Of a stretch of 64,000 bases of DNA, positions 39,234-48,092 are shown in pieces. The notes under the pieces were generated by a model that was given only the letters and a program-made list of their open reading frames with translations, had not been told where the DNA came from and did not search any database. Positions within the stretch are counted from its first letter, which is position 1, and every line of letters starts with the position of its first letter. The position numbers and the translations under genes were made by a program. The DNA is taken from the NCBI GenBank assembly GCA_963711725.1, contig CAVQFO010000043.1, positions 62,001-126,000 of the forward strand, in the 5' to 3' direction. The stretch comes from CAVQFO01 sp963711725 (GTDB taxonomy: Bacteria; Pseudomonadota; Gammaproteobacteria; Nitrococcales; Aquisalimonadaceae).

Positions 39234-41909
39234 ATGGCTACACACTTTCTACAACGCTTTTTCGAACCCGAATCCATCGCCGTAATCGGCGCCAGCGACC
39301 GCGCGGGGACCGTAGGCGAGCAAGTGTTTCGCAACCTGCTCGCCGGGCATTACAAAGGGGAGATCTATGCAGTGAACCCCGGCCACGACACGGTTCAAGG
39401 CCACGACAGCTGGAAGAGCGTGAACGCCATCGGTAAACCCGTGGATCTTGCGGTCATCGCCGCGGCGCCCCAGCACGTGCCAAACATCGTGCGCCAATGC
39501 GGAAACAGCGGTGTGAAGGCGGCCATGGTCGTCTCCGCCGGCTTCGGGGCGAGTTCCAGCCAGCGCTCACCCCAGGCCACCAAGGAGCTTCTGGATATTG
39601 CGCGCCACTACGGCATCCGGGTTCTGGGCCCGGACAGCCTGGGACTGATCCGTCCCGCCGGCGATGTGAATCTCAGTTTCAGCCGCACGCCGGTGCTCAA
39701 GGGCGACTTGGCGCTGATCTGTCAATCCGGGGCCTTGACCACGGCAATTCTCGACTGGGCGCAGCCCCGCAAGATCGGGTTTTCCGCCGTCATCTCCATG
39801 GGCGATGCCACGGACGTGGAGTTCGGCGACGTGCTGAACTACCTGGCGACCGATCCCAAGACCCGCAGCATCCTGCTTTACGTGGAGGGCCTTCACGACG
39901 CCCGCCGCTTCCTCAGCGGGCTGCGCATCGCCGCCCGGATGAAGCCGGTGATCGTGGTAAAGGCCGGACGGCATCGCGAGGGGTCCCGGGTCGCCGCCAC
40001 TCACACGGGCGTATTGGTGGGCACGGACGACGTGTTCGATGCAGCTCTCGCCCGGGCGGGGGCGGTGCGCGCCTTCACGATCGAGCAGTTGTTCTCCGGC
40101 GCCGAAGTTCTCGGTCGTCGGGTCCGCAGCTCCGGGAATCGTCTGGCCATCGTCAGCAACGGCGGCGGACCAGCGGTCTTGGCCACGGACCGGGCGGTGG
40201 AACTGGGGTTGACCTTGGCCGAATTGGGGCCCGACACCCTCAAGGCCTTGGACGAGAGCCTGCCGGAGTCCTGGTCCCGCGAAAACCCGGTGGACCTGAC
40301 GGGCGACGCCGATGCCGAGCGCTACGGCCGGTCGACTGAACTCTGCGCCGCAGACAAGAACGTGGACGGCGTGGTAGCCATCCTCGCTCCCCAGGCCCTG
40401 TCAGAACCCGACGAGACCGCCAAGCGGCTCACGGCCGCCGCCGCCACCACGCGCAAACCCGTCCTCGCCTGCTGGATGGGCGAAGCCCAGGTCACCGAAG
40501 CCCGCTCGCATTTCGCCGCCAAGCATCTACCCAGTTTCGGGACCCCCGAGGCCGCCGTGGAGGCGTTCTCCTATCTCGCCATGCATCAGCGCAACCAGCA
40601 GTTGTTGATGCAGGTGCCGGAGGCCCGATCCTACCGGGACGAATCCGATGCCGAGGGCGGCCAGTTGATTGTGGAGAACGCGCTTAACGAGGGTCGCAAA
40701 TCGTTGACCCATACCGAGGCGAAGGCACTGCTCAGCGCCTTCGGCATCAAGGTCAATCCAACCATGGAAGTGCATTCTCCCAGCGAAGCGCTGATCGTGG
40801 CCGAGTCCATCGGGTTCCCCGTGGCCATGAAGCTCAGCAGCGCCGCCGAAAGCCACAAGTCCGACTTCGGGGGTGTGAAACTGGGCATTGCCAGCGCCCA
40901 GTCGGTCCGCTCAACGTTTCAGCAGCTCCAGGCCATCGGTGCCGAGCGGGGCATGGACAAGCCGGCCGTGACCATAGAACGCATGCATAACCGGCCCAAC
41001 GGCCGCGAGTTGATGGTGGGCGTGCTCTGGGACGAGGTCTTCGGCCCCGTGATCGCATTTGGCGCGGGTGGAACCATGGTGGAAATCATCCGCGACCGGG
41101 CCATCGCCCTGCCCCCCCTGAACGAGTTCATCGCCCGTGACCTGATCGGCCGCACCCGGATCGCGCAGGTGCTCGGCGCCTACCGGCATCTGCCCGCCGC
41201 CAACGTCAAGGCCCTGGCGGAAACCCTGCTGCGGATCTCCGACATGGTGTGCTCGCTGCCCCATATCCGGGGCCTGGACATCAACCCTCTGATCGCCGAC
41301 GAATCCGGCACGCTGGTGGTCGACGCCCGCATACAGGTGGACTATCCCCGCCAGGGAATCGATCCCTACGGCCACATGACCATCGTGCCGTATCCCAACC
41401 ACCTGGAAACCCACTGGCAACTTACAGACGGCACCAACATCACGATCCGCCCGATTCGGCCGGAAGACGCCGAAATCGAGGCCGCTTTCGTGAAAGGACT
41501 GTCCTCCGAAGCCAAGTTCTTCCGGTTCATGGAACACCTGGATCAACTCAGCCAGGCCATGCTGGTGCGCTTCACCCAGATCGACTACGACCGGGAAATG
41601 GCTCTGATCGCGGTGGTGGAACAGGAGGGCAAGGACGTCGAGATTGCCGTCGCGCGCTACGTCACAGGCGCCGACGAACGCAGTTGCGAGTTTGCCATCG
41701 CCGTCGCCGACGACTGGCAAGGCAAGGGCATCGCCAGCAAACTGATGGTCAACCTGATGGAGGCCGCTCGCGGACGGGGCCTGAGCACCATGTACGGGGA
41801 TATCCTGGCGCACAACCAGAAGATGTTGGGGTTAATGCGACACCTGGGATTCAACATTCGCAGCGACCCGGAAGACCTCAACATCAAGATCGCCACCAAG
41901 GCCCTGTAA
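39234..41909 (+). CDS. patZ: Protein lysine acetyltransferase, PatZ/YfiQ type
   Basis: An 891-residue fusion. Residues about 1-690 are an NDP-forming acyl-CoA synthetase-like module (IAVIGASDRAGTVGEQVFRN, CQSGALTTAILDWA, ATP-grasp part LSAFGIKVNPTMEV and RELMVGVLWDEVFGPVI). Residues about 720-890 are a GNAT acetyltransferase (ITIRPIRPEDAEIEAAFVKG, EFAIAVADDWQGKGIASKLM). This is the architecture of E. coli PatZ (886) and Salmonella Pat, which acetylate and inactivate acetyl-CoA synthetase and other enzymes. Divergent from the TetR/fad run, it fits control of acetyl-CoA metabolism. A weak AGGGA precedes the ATG. Confidence 0.93.
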   Translation: MATHFLQRFFEPESIAVIGASDRAGTVGEQVFRNLLAGHYKGEIYAVNPGHDTVQGHDSWKSVNAIGKPVDLAVIAAAPQHVPNIVRQCGNSGVKAAMVVSAGFGASSSQRSPQATKELLDIARHYGIRVLGPDSLGLIRPAGDVNLSFSRTPVLKGDLALICQSGALTTAILDWAQPRKIGFSAVISMGDATDVEFGDVLNYLATDPKTRSILLYVEGLHDARRFLSGLRIAARMKPVIVVKAGRHREGSRVAATHTGVLVGTDDVFDAALARAGAVRAFTIEQLFSGAEVLGRRVRSSGNRLAIVSNGGGPAVLATDRAVELGLTLAELGPDTLKALDESLPESWSRENPVDLTGDADAERYGRSTELCAADKNVDGVVAILAPQALSEPDETAKRLTAAAATTRKPVLACWMGEAQVTEARSHFAAKHLPSFGTPEAAVEAFSYLAMHQRNQQLLMQVPEARSYRDESDAEGGQLIVENALNEGRKSLTHTEAKALLSAFGIKVNPTMEVHSPSEALIVAESIGFPVAMKLSSAAESHKSDFGGVKLGIASAQSVRSTFQQLQAIGAERGMDKPAVTIERMHNRPNGRELMVGVLWDEVFGPVIAFGAGGTMVEIIRDRAIALPPLNEFIARDLIGRTRIAQVLGAYRHLPAANVKALAETLLRISDMVCSLPHIRGLDINPLIADESGTLVVDARIQVDYPRQGIDPYGHMTIVPYPNHLETHWQLTDGTNITIRPIRPEDAEIEAAFVKGLSSEAKFFRFMEHLDQLSQAMLVRFTQIDYDREMALIAVVEQEGKDVEIAVARYVTGADERSCEFAIAVADDWQGKGIASKLMVNLMEAARGRGLSTMYGDILAHNQKMLGLMRHLGFNIRSDPEDLNIKIATKAL

Positions 41910-42123
41910 TAAGCCGCGCCATACACCGACCGTCGGCGCGCGGTTGCGGCCCAGTTCGGGCATTGCTAGCTTGGTCGGGCACGATGTCTGCTCGACAAAA
42001 TACAAGAATTACTACATCCCGCCTTTTTGAAACGACGCATATATTGGAAATCACAAGGATGTGAGCGGTCTGATCGGCTGATCGGACCGGCCGGCGCGTC
42101 CCGTACCCCGGGAGACAAGTATC

Positions 42124-42552
42124 GTGAACCAACCAGAAACCGACCCCACCGACCCTGTCCGCGTCCTGCAGCGCCTCCAACTCCAACGCGGCATGCTCAC
42201 CATCTCCGCGCTGCTGGCCGTCATGGGCTTATTGGGGCTTGCCTTGATGCGTTTGACCGGGGTTCACCCCAACTCGGATCTTGAGGAGCTGATCATCGCT
42301 GCCATGGCCTGGCTGGCCGTAACCGGGTTGCCCCTGCATATGGACCGGTGGGGCGGACCCTGGCACCTGGCACTACCCGTGGCCGTTCTCTCGGTCCTGG
42401 GCTACGCCCGGCTGACCTTGGGCGCCATCGGAACTCCATTGAACCTGGCACTGATCGCGGGAGTCGCACTGGGCTGCATTACGGCCGTCGTGGCACGCAA
42501 CCGTTTCCGGCAGCTCTGGATTGCCGCGGACGACTCGGTCGGAGAGCGCTAG
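42124..42552 (+). CDS. Small four-helix membrane protein, unknown function
   Basis: A 142-residue protein with a polar start (about 20 residues) and four hydrophobic segments near 23-43, 54-70, 78-95 and 103-123, ending in a short charged tail. The GTG at 42124 has GGGAGAC about nine bases upstream. I recognise no family. Its stop is the TAG of the CTAG at the left end of the palindromic element 42549-42605, so the native C-terminus may have changed. A 214-base gap separates it from patZ, with AT-rich stretches but no convincing promoter. Confidence 0.6.
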   Translation: MNQPETDPTDPVRVLQRLQLQRGMLTISALLAVMGLLGLALMRLTGVHPNSDLEELIIAAMAWLAVTGLPLHMDRWGGPWHLALPVAVLSVLGYARLTLGAIGTPLNLALIAGVALGCITAVVARNRFRQLWIAADDSVGER

Positions 42553-42605
42553 GGAGACGCTGATCTATTCACACGGCTGCGTGGATAGATTCAGCGTCTC
42601 CCTAG
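42549..42605. repeat. 57-bp palindromic repeat flanked by CTAG
   Basis: The element begins CTAGGGAGACGCTGATCTATTC and ends with nearly its exact complement, so it folds into a hairpin of about 20 bp. CTAG stands at both ends, like a target duplication of IS5-type elements. The first 34 bases match the copy at 61898 at 31 positions. It lies between convergent genes and could also terminate transcription. Confidence 0.7.
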
Positions 42606-42644
42606 GAACCAACCGATATTGGCCGCAGAGTGACCTCAACCCGA

Positions 42645-43598
42645 TTATTCATAGCCGCCGACCCGGTTCCAGTCTGCGGCCATCGCGCCGCCGCCGACCA
42701 CCGGATAAGGATATTCGGGATCGTCACGGCCGTGAGAAAAGATCTCGACAGTGATATCGCTGTTCTTGACCAGGGGCGAACTGCCGATGAAATTCGCGAA
42801 GCCCACGGATTGCCGGCTGGCCAGTTCAATGGCCTGATCCCGGGTCATGGCCTGGCGATCGCAGTCGCCGATCTTCGCGCCGGGAGCAGGCAACACCAGC
42901 TCATCCGCCTCGTTGCGCACCAAACAGTATTGCCCCACGTAAGAATCCAGCCGCACCACTCCGTGGAATCCCGCCGAGTGCAGACGGGAAAGCAGCTCCG
43001 CCAACATGGCCAGGCGTTCGTCGCCGAAAGCCATTTCGCCGTAGGGGTATTGAGCGGAACGATTCAGCGCCCATTCCAATGAATCCAGGATCATGCCGCG
43101 CTGCTCCGCATAGCGATGCTCGTCGGCCACCATCTGCCTGCGCAATTGCTTTACCCCGGAATCGGTCTTGGCGTCCCCGGCCTCAGTGGCCGCAGCGGCC
43201 GGCGTGCCCCTGTTCGGCGAAGTCGCGGCCGCAATCGACCGCGTTTCCGGCGCGCCGGCAAATTGCTGAATCCCGATCACCACGATCACAGCAAACATCG
43301 CGCCCACGGCCGCCCAGACCGCACCCCGCAGCGACCGCGGACGGATCGGCGGCTCGGCCGCTTCGGGCGGGGCTTCCTCGGCGCGGGCTTCCATGGCCTC
43401 CCGGATCAGCTCCCGACTCCCTTCCAGCAGCTCCCGACGCAGTCTTACGCGGTGCTCGCGCAGTATGTCCTTGAGCACGTTGCGCAGCGCATCAGCCGCG
43501 GCGCTGCGCGCCATTTCCTCGATTCCCTCCAGGGAGAGCCGCGGCTCCTCGGCGGCGGATTCGTCCCGAGCCGCCACCGGACCCGAGCGGGGCTCCAC
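42645..43598 (-). CDS. Single-pass membrane protein of unknown function
   Basis: A 317-residue protein: a cytosolic Arg/Glu-rich helical N-terminus of about 90 residues, one membrane span (about 92-112, GAVWAAVGAMFAVIVVIGI), a Thr/Ala-rich linker and a periplasmic domain (about 145-317). That domain resembles, weakly, an OmpA-like peptidoglycan-binding fold (LAMLAELLSRLHSAGFHGVV, then SDITVEIFSHGRDD) with one cysteine pair. A GTG at 43598 follows the response regulator's stop by four bases, so the two are coupled. The family is not recognised. It may be the effector of the regulator. Confidence 0.6.
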   Translation of the reverse strand: MEPRSGPVAARDESAAEEPRLSLEGIEEMARSAAADALRNVLKDILREHRVRLRRELLEGSRELIREAMEARAEEAPPEAAEPPIRPRSLRGAVWAAVGAMFAVIVVIGIQQFAGAPETRSIAAATSPNRGTPAAAATEAGDAKTDSGVKQLRRQMVADEHRYAEQRGMILDSLEWALNRSAQYPYGEMAFGDERLAMLAELLSRLHSAGFHGVVRLDSYVGQYCLVRNEADELVLPAPGAKIGDCDRQAMTRDQAIELASRQSVGFANFIGSSPLVKNSDITVEIFSHGRDDPEYPYPVVGGGAMAADWNRVGGYE

Positions 43599-43602
43599 CG
43601 GG

Positions 43603-44061
43603 TCAACGGGCGCCGGCCGTGGCGGCGGCGCCGCGGCGGGCCTTTCCTCCCGGTACGGGTTCCAGCGGCTCCGGGGTCTCCCCCGGCAGCAGGTTCAGCT
43701 TCTCCAGAACGTTGTGCACGTCAACCTGCTTCACTTCTTTGGGAAGCACGCCCATGGCGCCCAGGGCCCGAGCTTCTCCCAGGTAGACGTCGCCTTCCTT
43801 GGAGGTGTACATCATGACCGGAATGGTGGCGGTCGTGGGATCGCGCTTGATTTCGCGCACCGCCTGGAAACCGTCCATGCCCGGCATCATGTGATCCATG
43901 AAAATCACATCCGGGCGCTGGTGCAGCAGGTAGTCCAGCGCTTCCTCCCCGGAGGCGGCGGTATCCACGTCGAACAGGTATTTTTCCAGCATCCGCCGGA
44001 GGATCAGTCGGGCCGACTTGGAGTCGTCGACCACCAGGGCTCGCTTGCGCGCTACGGACAT
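43603..44061 (-). CDS. Stand-alone response regulator (REC domain)
   Basis: A 152-residue protein with one receiver domain: acidic pair Asp12-Asp13 (ALVVDDSKSARLI), phosphoacceptor Asp56 in VIFMDHMMPGMDGFQ, MMYTSKEG and the Lys of GVLPKEV. No output domain follows, only a Pro/Gly/Ala-rich tail, as in PilG/PilH or CheY-type proteins. No histidine kinase is nearby. The ATG at 44061 fits the domain start; the frame runs open to 44118. It is coupled to the downstream membrane protein gene. Confidence 0.85.
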   Translation of the reverse strand: MSVARKRALVVDDSKSARLILRRMLEKYLFDVDTAASGEEALDYLLHQRPDVIFMDHMMPGMDGFQAVREIKRDPTTATIPVMMYTSKEGDVYLGEARALGAMGVLPKEVKQVDVHNVLEKLNLLPGETPEPLEPVPGGKARRGAAATAGAR

Positions 44062-44509
44062 GATGGCGATTTCCGGGTGTTTGCCTTCTGGCCCGGGTTC
44101 CCTGGCCTCACCGGCCACAGCGAGGGGGCGGCATGACCGAAAGACCCGGAATTATATTTTTCTTATGTTTTATAATGGTTCGGAACGACAGGATCATTCT
44201 GACCCGCCGCGCGCGCGGGCGCAAACGGCACTTTGAGAAGGGAGTCGGCAGCAAGACGGGGCGGTGACAAAAGGTTCGCTCCAGCCCCTCGGCCTCCCAT
44301 CCGGCCACCGGGAGCATCCGGGGTTCCGGATCGACGATCCGGGCTAGCATGTCGGGCCCTGTCTGGGTATTATTCCTTGCATTATAAATCGTGAGCGCAT
44401 ACTCGCCAGGCTTCCGGGCCAAGACTGCTATCGTGATCACCCAGTCCAGTTTCGAACAGGCCGCTTCGGGAATCAGGCCGCCTGCTTCCGCATCCCTCTT
44501 TTGCTTCCT
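44062..44509. other. Divergent gap before the ACP/ketosynthase cluster
   Basis: 448 bases without a supported gene. It has two AT-rich islands in an otherwise GC-rich stretch: TATAAT at 44171 on the plus strand (and TATAAT on the minus strand at plus 44151-44156), and TATAAA near 44382. Neither has a convincing -35. These are the likely promoter sites for the response-regulator pair and the darA-like operon. Confidence 0.4.
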
Positions 44510-45460
44510 ATGAAAAATGTTCTCGTTGTTTACTACTCCCAATCCGGGCAGTTGACCCATGTAGTCAACTCCATGCTGGCGCCGTTGCAGCAGGACCCTG
44601 ACGTTCGGGTCCATCTGGAACCGATCCGGCCCGTTCGGGACTATCCGTACCCTTGGTCTTTTTTCACCTTCCTGGATGCATTCCCGGAGTCCGTGCATCT
44701 GGATCCGCCGGCGCTGGAGCCGTTCGATTTCAATCCCGACGAGCGGTTCGATCTGGTGATCGTGGCCTATACCGTCTGGTATCTCTCGCCCTCTCCGCCC
44801 ATTACCGGTTTTCTCAAATCGGAAGCCGGGCGGCGGGTGTTGCGGGACACCCCGGTCATCACCGCCGTCGCCTGCCGCAACATGTGGCTGATGGCCCAGG
44901 AGCAGGTGAAACGGCTCCTCAACGAAGCCGGCGCACGGCACACGGACCACGTGGCGCTGATCGATCAGGGACCCAGCCTTGCCACCTTCTTCACGACCCC
45001 GCGATGGCTGCTCACCGGCCGCAAGGACCGCTGGCTGGGCCTGTTTCCACCGCCCGGTGTCAGAGAGGAAGATATCGAGCAGTCCCAGCGGTTCGGCCGC
45101 GCCATCGGTGCGGCCCTGCATAGCGGTGCGCTGGACGGCTCACGCCCGGTGCTGAACGGGCTGCGTGCGGCGTCGGTCGACGACCGCCTGATCCCGGGCG
45201 AGCGCATCGCCCGCCGAAGCTTCCTCATCTGGGGGCGTATCGTTCGCAAGTTCGGCGGGCCCGGGGATCCGAAGCGGGTTCCGATTCTGGGCATTTACGT
45301 CTGTTTCCTGATTCTGATGATTATCGTCGTTGTCCCCCCGTCCATGCTTATACGCACGATTCTTCGGCCCCTGCGTCGACGCAAGACCGCGGAACAGCGC
45401 GCATATTTCGAGCTTCCCTCGGGTGCCGGAAGCGAACGGATGGAGGAGTTCAGCCGATGA
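44510..45460 (+). CDS. darA: Flavodoxin-like DarA-type (dialkylresorcinol) protein
   Basis: A 316-residue protein. The start, VLVVYYSQSGQLTHVV, is a flavodoxin FMN-phosphate loop, and VIVAYTVWYLSPSPP with VACRNMWLMAQEQVKRLL continues that fold to about residue 175. A C-terminal hydrophobic segment (IYVCFLILMIIVVVPPSMLI) anchors it to the membrane. It matches what is named DarA, dialkylresorcinol biosynthesis protein, and lies just before a DarB-like ketosynthase with an ATGA overlap. The exact reaction of DarA is not clear to me; oxidation or aromatisation of the DarB product is proposed from the flavodoxin fold. ATG at 44510 chosen over TTG at 44501. Confidence 0.75.
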   Translation: MKNVLVVYYSQSGQLTHVVNSMLAPLQQDPDVRVHLEPIRPVRDYPYPWSFFTFLDAFPESVHLDPPALEPFDFNPDERFDLVIVAYTVWYLSPSPPITGFLKSEAGRRVLRDTPVITAVACRNMWLMAQEQVKRLLNEAGARHTDHVALIDQGPSLATFFTTPRWLLTGRKDRWLGLFPPPGVREEDIEQSQRFGRAIGAALHSGALDGSRPVLNGLRAASVDDRLIPGERIARRSFLIWGRIVRKFGGPGDPKRVPILGIYVCFLILMIIVVVPPSMLIRTILRPLRRRKTAEQRAYFELPSGAGSERMEEFSR

Positions 45461-46614
45461 CTGGATCGGCCTATATCACGCGCATGTCGGCGTTCATGCC
45501 GCACCGCCCGGTCGGCAACGACGAAATGGAGGACATTCTGGGCCGCATCGGCGGCCAATCCTCCCGCGCCCGCCGGATCGTTCTCAAGAACAACGGCATA
45601 CAGACCCGCCACTACGTCATAGATCCGGAAACCGGGAAGCCCACCTACAACAACGCCCAGCTGACGGCGGAAGCCGTGCGTGGACTCGAATCCGAGGACT
45701 TCGCGCTGGAGCGGCTGGACCTGCTGGCGTGCGGAACCAGCTCCCCGGATCAGATCCAGCCCAACCACGGCGTCATGGTGCACGGTGAGCTACGCAATCC
45801 TCCCTGCGAAGTAGTCGCCACATCCGGCATCTGCGTCTCGGGCACCACCGCGTTGAAATATGCCTGCACCTCCGTCATGGCGGGGTTGAGCGAGCACGCC
45901 GTTGCCACCGGCTCCGAGGTCGCTTCAACCTACATGCAGGCCAAGAACTTCGAAAAGGAGAACGAGGCCCGGGTGGAGGCGATGGAAAAACGCCCGGAAA
46001 TCGCCTTCGAGAAGGACTTCCTGCGCTGGATGTTGTCCGACGGTGCCGGGGCCGCGCTGATCGAACCCCAACCGCGCCCGGGCCGCCTGTCTCTGAGAGT
46101 CGACTGGATCGAGGTGCGCTCCTACGCCAATGAGCTGGAAGCCTGCATGTACGGCGGCGCCGACAAGATGGAGGACGGCCGACTCAAGGGCTGGCGGGAA
46201 TACAATTCCATGGACGAGGTGCTGCGCCAATCGGTGTTCAGCGTCAAACAGGACGTGAAGCTGCTCAACGAGCACGTTATCCGCCTGACGGTCAGCCAGG
46301 GACTGTCCGACATCCTCAAGAAGCGCCCGCTGGAGCCCGGCGATGTCACCTGGTTCCTGCCCCACTACTCCTCGCGCTATTTCCGCGACAAGGTCTACCA
46401 GGGCCTGGCGGATATCGGCTTCGAGATCCCCGAGGAACGGTGGTTTACCAACCTGCCACGCAAAGGTAACGTAGGGGCAGCTTCCATCTATCTGATGCTT
46501 GAAGAGCTGTTCAACGAAGGTCGATTCCAGGACGGTGACCGGATCTTGTGCTACGTTCCTGAGAGTGGTCGTTTCACCACGGCTTTTATGCTGCTGACGG
46601 CGGTAGGTGAATGA
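45457..46614 (+). CDS. darB: 3-Oxoacyl-ACP synthase III-like, DarB type
   Basis: A 385-residue FabH-fold condensing enzyme with the full triad: Cys126 (ATSGICVSGTTA), His303 (LPHYSS) and Asn338 (KGNVGAAS). The SRARRIVLKNNGIQTRHYV and DPETGKPTYNNAQLTAEAV segments are those of the DarB group, which joins two acyl thioesters head to head to give cyclohexanedione or resorcinol rings, rather than housekeeping FabH. It overlaps darA upstream and the small HTH gene downstream by four bases each, so the operon is tightly coupled. Confidence 0.85.
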   Translation: MTGSAYITRMSAFMPHRPVGNDEMEDILGRIGGQSSRARRIVLKNNGIQTRHYVIDPETGKPTYNNAQLTAEAVRGLESEDFALERLDLLACGTSSPDQIQPNHGVMVHGELRNPPCEVVATSGICVSGTTALKYACTSVMAGLSEHAVATGSEVASTYMQAKNFEKENEARVEAMEKRPEIAFEKDFLRWMLSDGAGAALIEPQPRPGRLSLRVDWIEVRSYANELEACMYGGADKMEDGRLKGWREYNSMDEVLRQSVFSVKQDVKLLNEHVIRLTVSQGLSDILKKRPLEPGDVTWFLPHYSSRYFRDKVYQGLADIGFEIPEERWFTNLPRKGNVGAASIYLMLEELFNEGRFQDGDRILCYVPESGRFTTAFMLLTAVGE

Positions 46615-47030
46615 AGAAGTCTGAAGTGCCTCAAGAAGAAAACTCCCTGTTCAACGGCGCCAAGAAGGCCCTGTACGCGCTGGACGAGGACGGCGAATAC
46701 ACCACCATTGCCTCATCGGGATGGCACGTGGAGGAAGTGGTGACGGGCATGGCGGTGGAGGAATTCCATCGGCTTGCCGAAGAGGCCCGACAACGGGTTG
46801 CGAGCGGAATCAGTTCACCGCTGGAGTTCCATATGTACGACCGGCGGATGGACCCGACCACCCTGGCGCAGAGCACCGGCATGACACGATGGCGCGTCAA
46901 ACGCCACCTCAAGCCGGGCCCGTTTGAAAAGCTCACCTTCCCCATCCTTCACCGCTATGCCCAGGCCCTGGGTATCGACGTCGCCGAACTGACCTGCCTG
47001 CCGGATCACCCCGCGCTTAGAGTCTCTTGA
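46611..47030 (+). CDS. Small HTH-containing protein of the ketosynthase operon
   Basis: A 139-residue protein. Residues about 80-128 look like a Cro/XRE-type helix-turn-helix (MDPTTLAQSTGMTRWRVKRHL and HRYAQALGIDVAEL), and the first 75 are acidic and helical. No named family recognised. It overlaps darB (ATGA) and the BtrH-like gene, so it is made with the enzymes; it may be a cluster-specific regulator or a structural adaptor. Confidence 0.65.
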   Translation: MKKSEVPQEENSLFNGAKKALYALDEDGEYTTIASSGWHVEEVVTGMAVEEFHRLAEEARQRVASGISSPLEFHMYDRRMDPTTLAQSTGMTRWRVKRHLKPGPFEKLTFPILHRYAQALGIDVAELTCLPDHPALRVS

Positions 47031-48037
47031 TGCAGATTGACAGCTTCCGGCACATTCATGCCGGTCACTGCGAAAGCGGGGTTATGGCTTCTTTGCTCAC
47101 TCATTACGGCATGCCGTTGAGCGAGCCCATGGCCTTCGGCCTGTCCTCGTCACTGGTGTTTTCCCATATTCCCTTCGTCAAGATGGGCGGCATTCCGCTG
47201 ACGGCCTATCGGATGCTGCCCGGGAATGTGGTCCGCGGCCTGGAACGCAATCTCGGGATCACCGTGCAGCGGCGTCGTTTCAAGGAGCCGGCGCAGGCCA
47301 CCCGGGCGCTGAACGATGCGCTGGACAAGGGCCGTCCGGTCGGTCTGCAAACCTCGGTATACTGGCTGCCCTACTTCCCGCCGGACATGCGCTTTCACTT
47401 CAACGCGCACAACCTGATCGTCTACGGCCGGGAGAACGGTGAATATCTGATTAGCGACCCGGTTTTCGATCAGCCCCAGCGTTGCCCCGCCGCCGACCTG
47501 GAGAAAGCGCGATTCGCCCTGGGACCTTTCGCGCCGAAGGGCCTGATGTACTACCCCACCACCGTGCCTGAAGACTACGATTTCCGGAGCGCGGTGCGGC
47601 GCGCGCTGAAGCGCACCGTCAACGTGAACATGCGCACGCCGCTGCCCATTATCGGCGTGCGGGCCATACGCCGCATGGCCCGCACCATCCGCGGGATGGA
47701 ACACAAGCAGCCGGACGCGCGCTACCCGCGCCTGTTTGTGGGGAGCGTGATCCGCATGCAGGAGGAAATCGGCACCGGCGGTGGCGGCTTCCGCTTCATG
47801 TACGGGTCGTTCCTGCAGGAGGCGGCGCGGCGACTGGACAACGACGAATTGGCCAAGGCCTCGGAATCGTTCACCGTGGCCGGCGATCACTGGCGGATGT
47901 TCGCGCTGCGGGGCGCCCGATTCTGCCGAAAAGACGATGCTCTGGATTACGCCGGCTTGTCCGATGCGCTGCTGGCTTGTGCCGAGCGTGAAGAAACGGC
48001 GTTCAATTCCCTGCGACGCGGCCTGAAAACCCTGTAG
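47030..48037 (+). CDS. BtrH N-terminal domain protein (putative acyltransferase)
   Basis: A 335-residue protein with a papain/C39-like N-terminal half: Cys14 in HAGHCESGVMASLL, His127 in FNAHNLIVYGRENG and Asp143 in LISDPVF form a plausible triad. BtrH of butirosin synthesis uses this fold to move an acyl group from an ACP to an amine. The C-terminal half (from about 190) is helical and Arg-rich, and may recognise the ACP. In this cluster it could release the product from the ACP at 50129 onto an unknown acceptor. ATG at 47030 overlaps the previous stop by one base. Confidence 0.75.
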   Translation: MQIDSFRHIHAGHCESGVMASLLTHYGMPLSEPMAFGLSSSLVFSHIPFVKMGGIPLTAYRMLPGNVVRGLERNLGITVQRRRFKEPAQATRALNDALDKGRPVGLQTSVYWLPYFPPDMRFHFNAHNLIVYGRENGEYLISDPVFDQPQRCPAADLEKARFALGPFAPKGLMYYPTTVPEDYDFRSAVRRALKRTVNVNMRTPLPIIGVRAIRRMARTIRGMEHKQPDARYPRLFVGSVIRMQEEIGTGGGGFRFMYGSFLQEAARRLDNDELAKASESFTVAGDHWRMFALRGARFCRKDDALDYAGLSDALLACAEREETAFNSLRRGLKTL

Positions 48038-48092
48038 AGATACCACCGCGGCGCCTGCGCCGGACGGGCGGGTATCGCGCGCCGACTGTCCC

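Noticed and set aside
42549..42605. Plain rho-independent terminator
   Set aside because: The hairpin has no T-run and its arm recurs at 61898 bounded by CTAG, so a repeat-element origin explains it better, though it might still affect termination.
44370..44390. Sigma-54-like site before the darA-like gene
   Set aside because: A TGGGTA...TTGCA pattern is present but the GG-to-GC spacing is one base too long and no activator gene is nearby.
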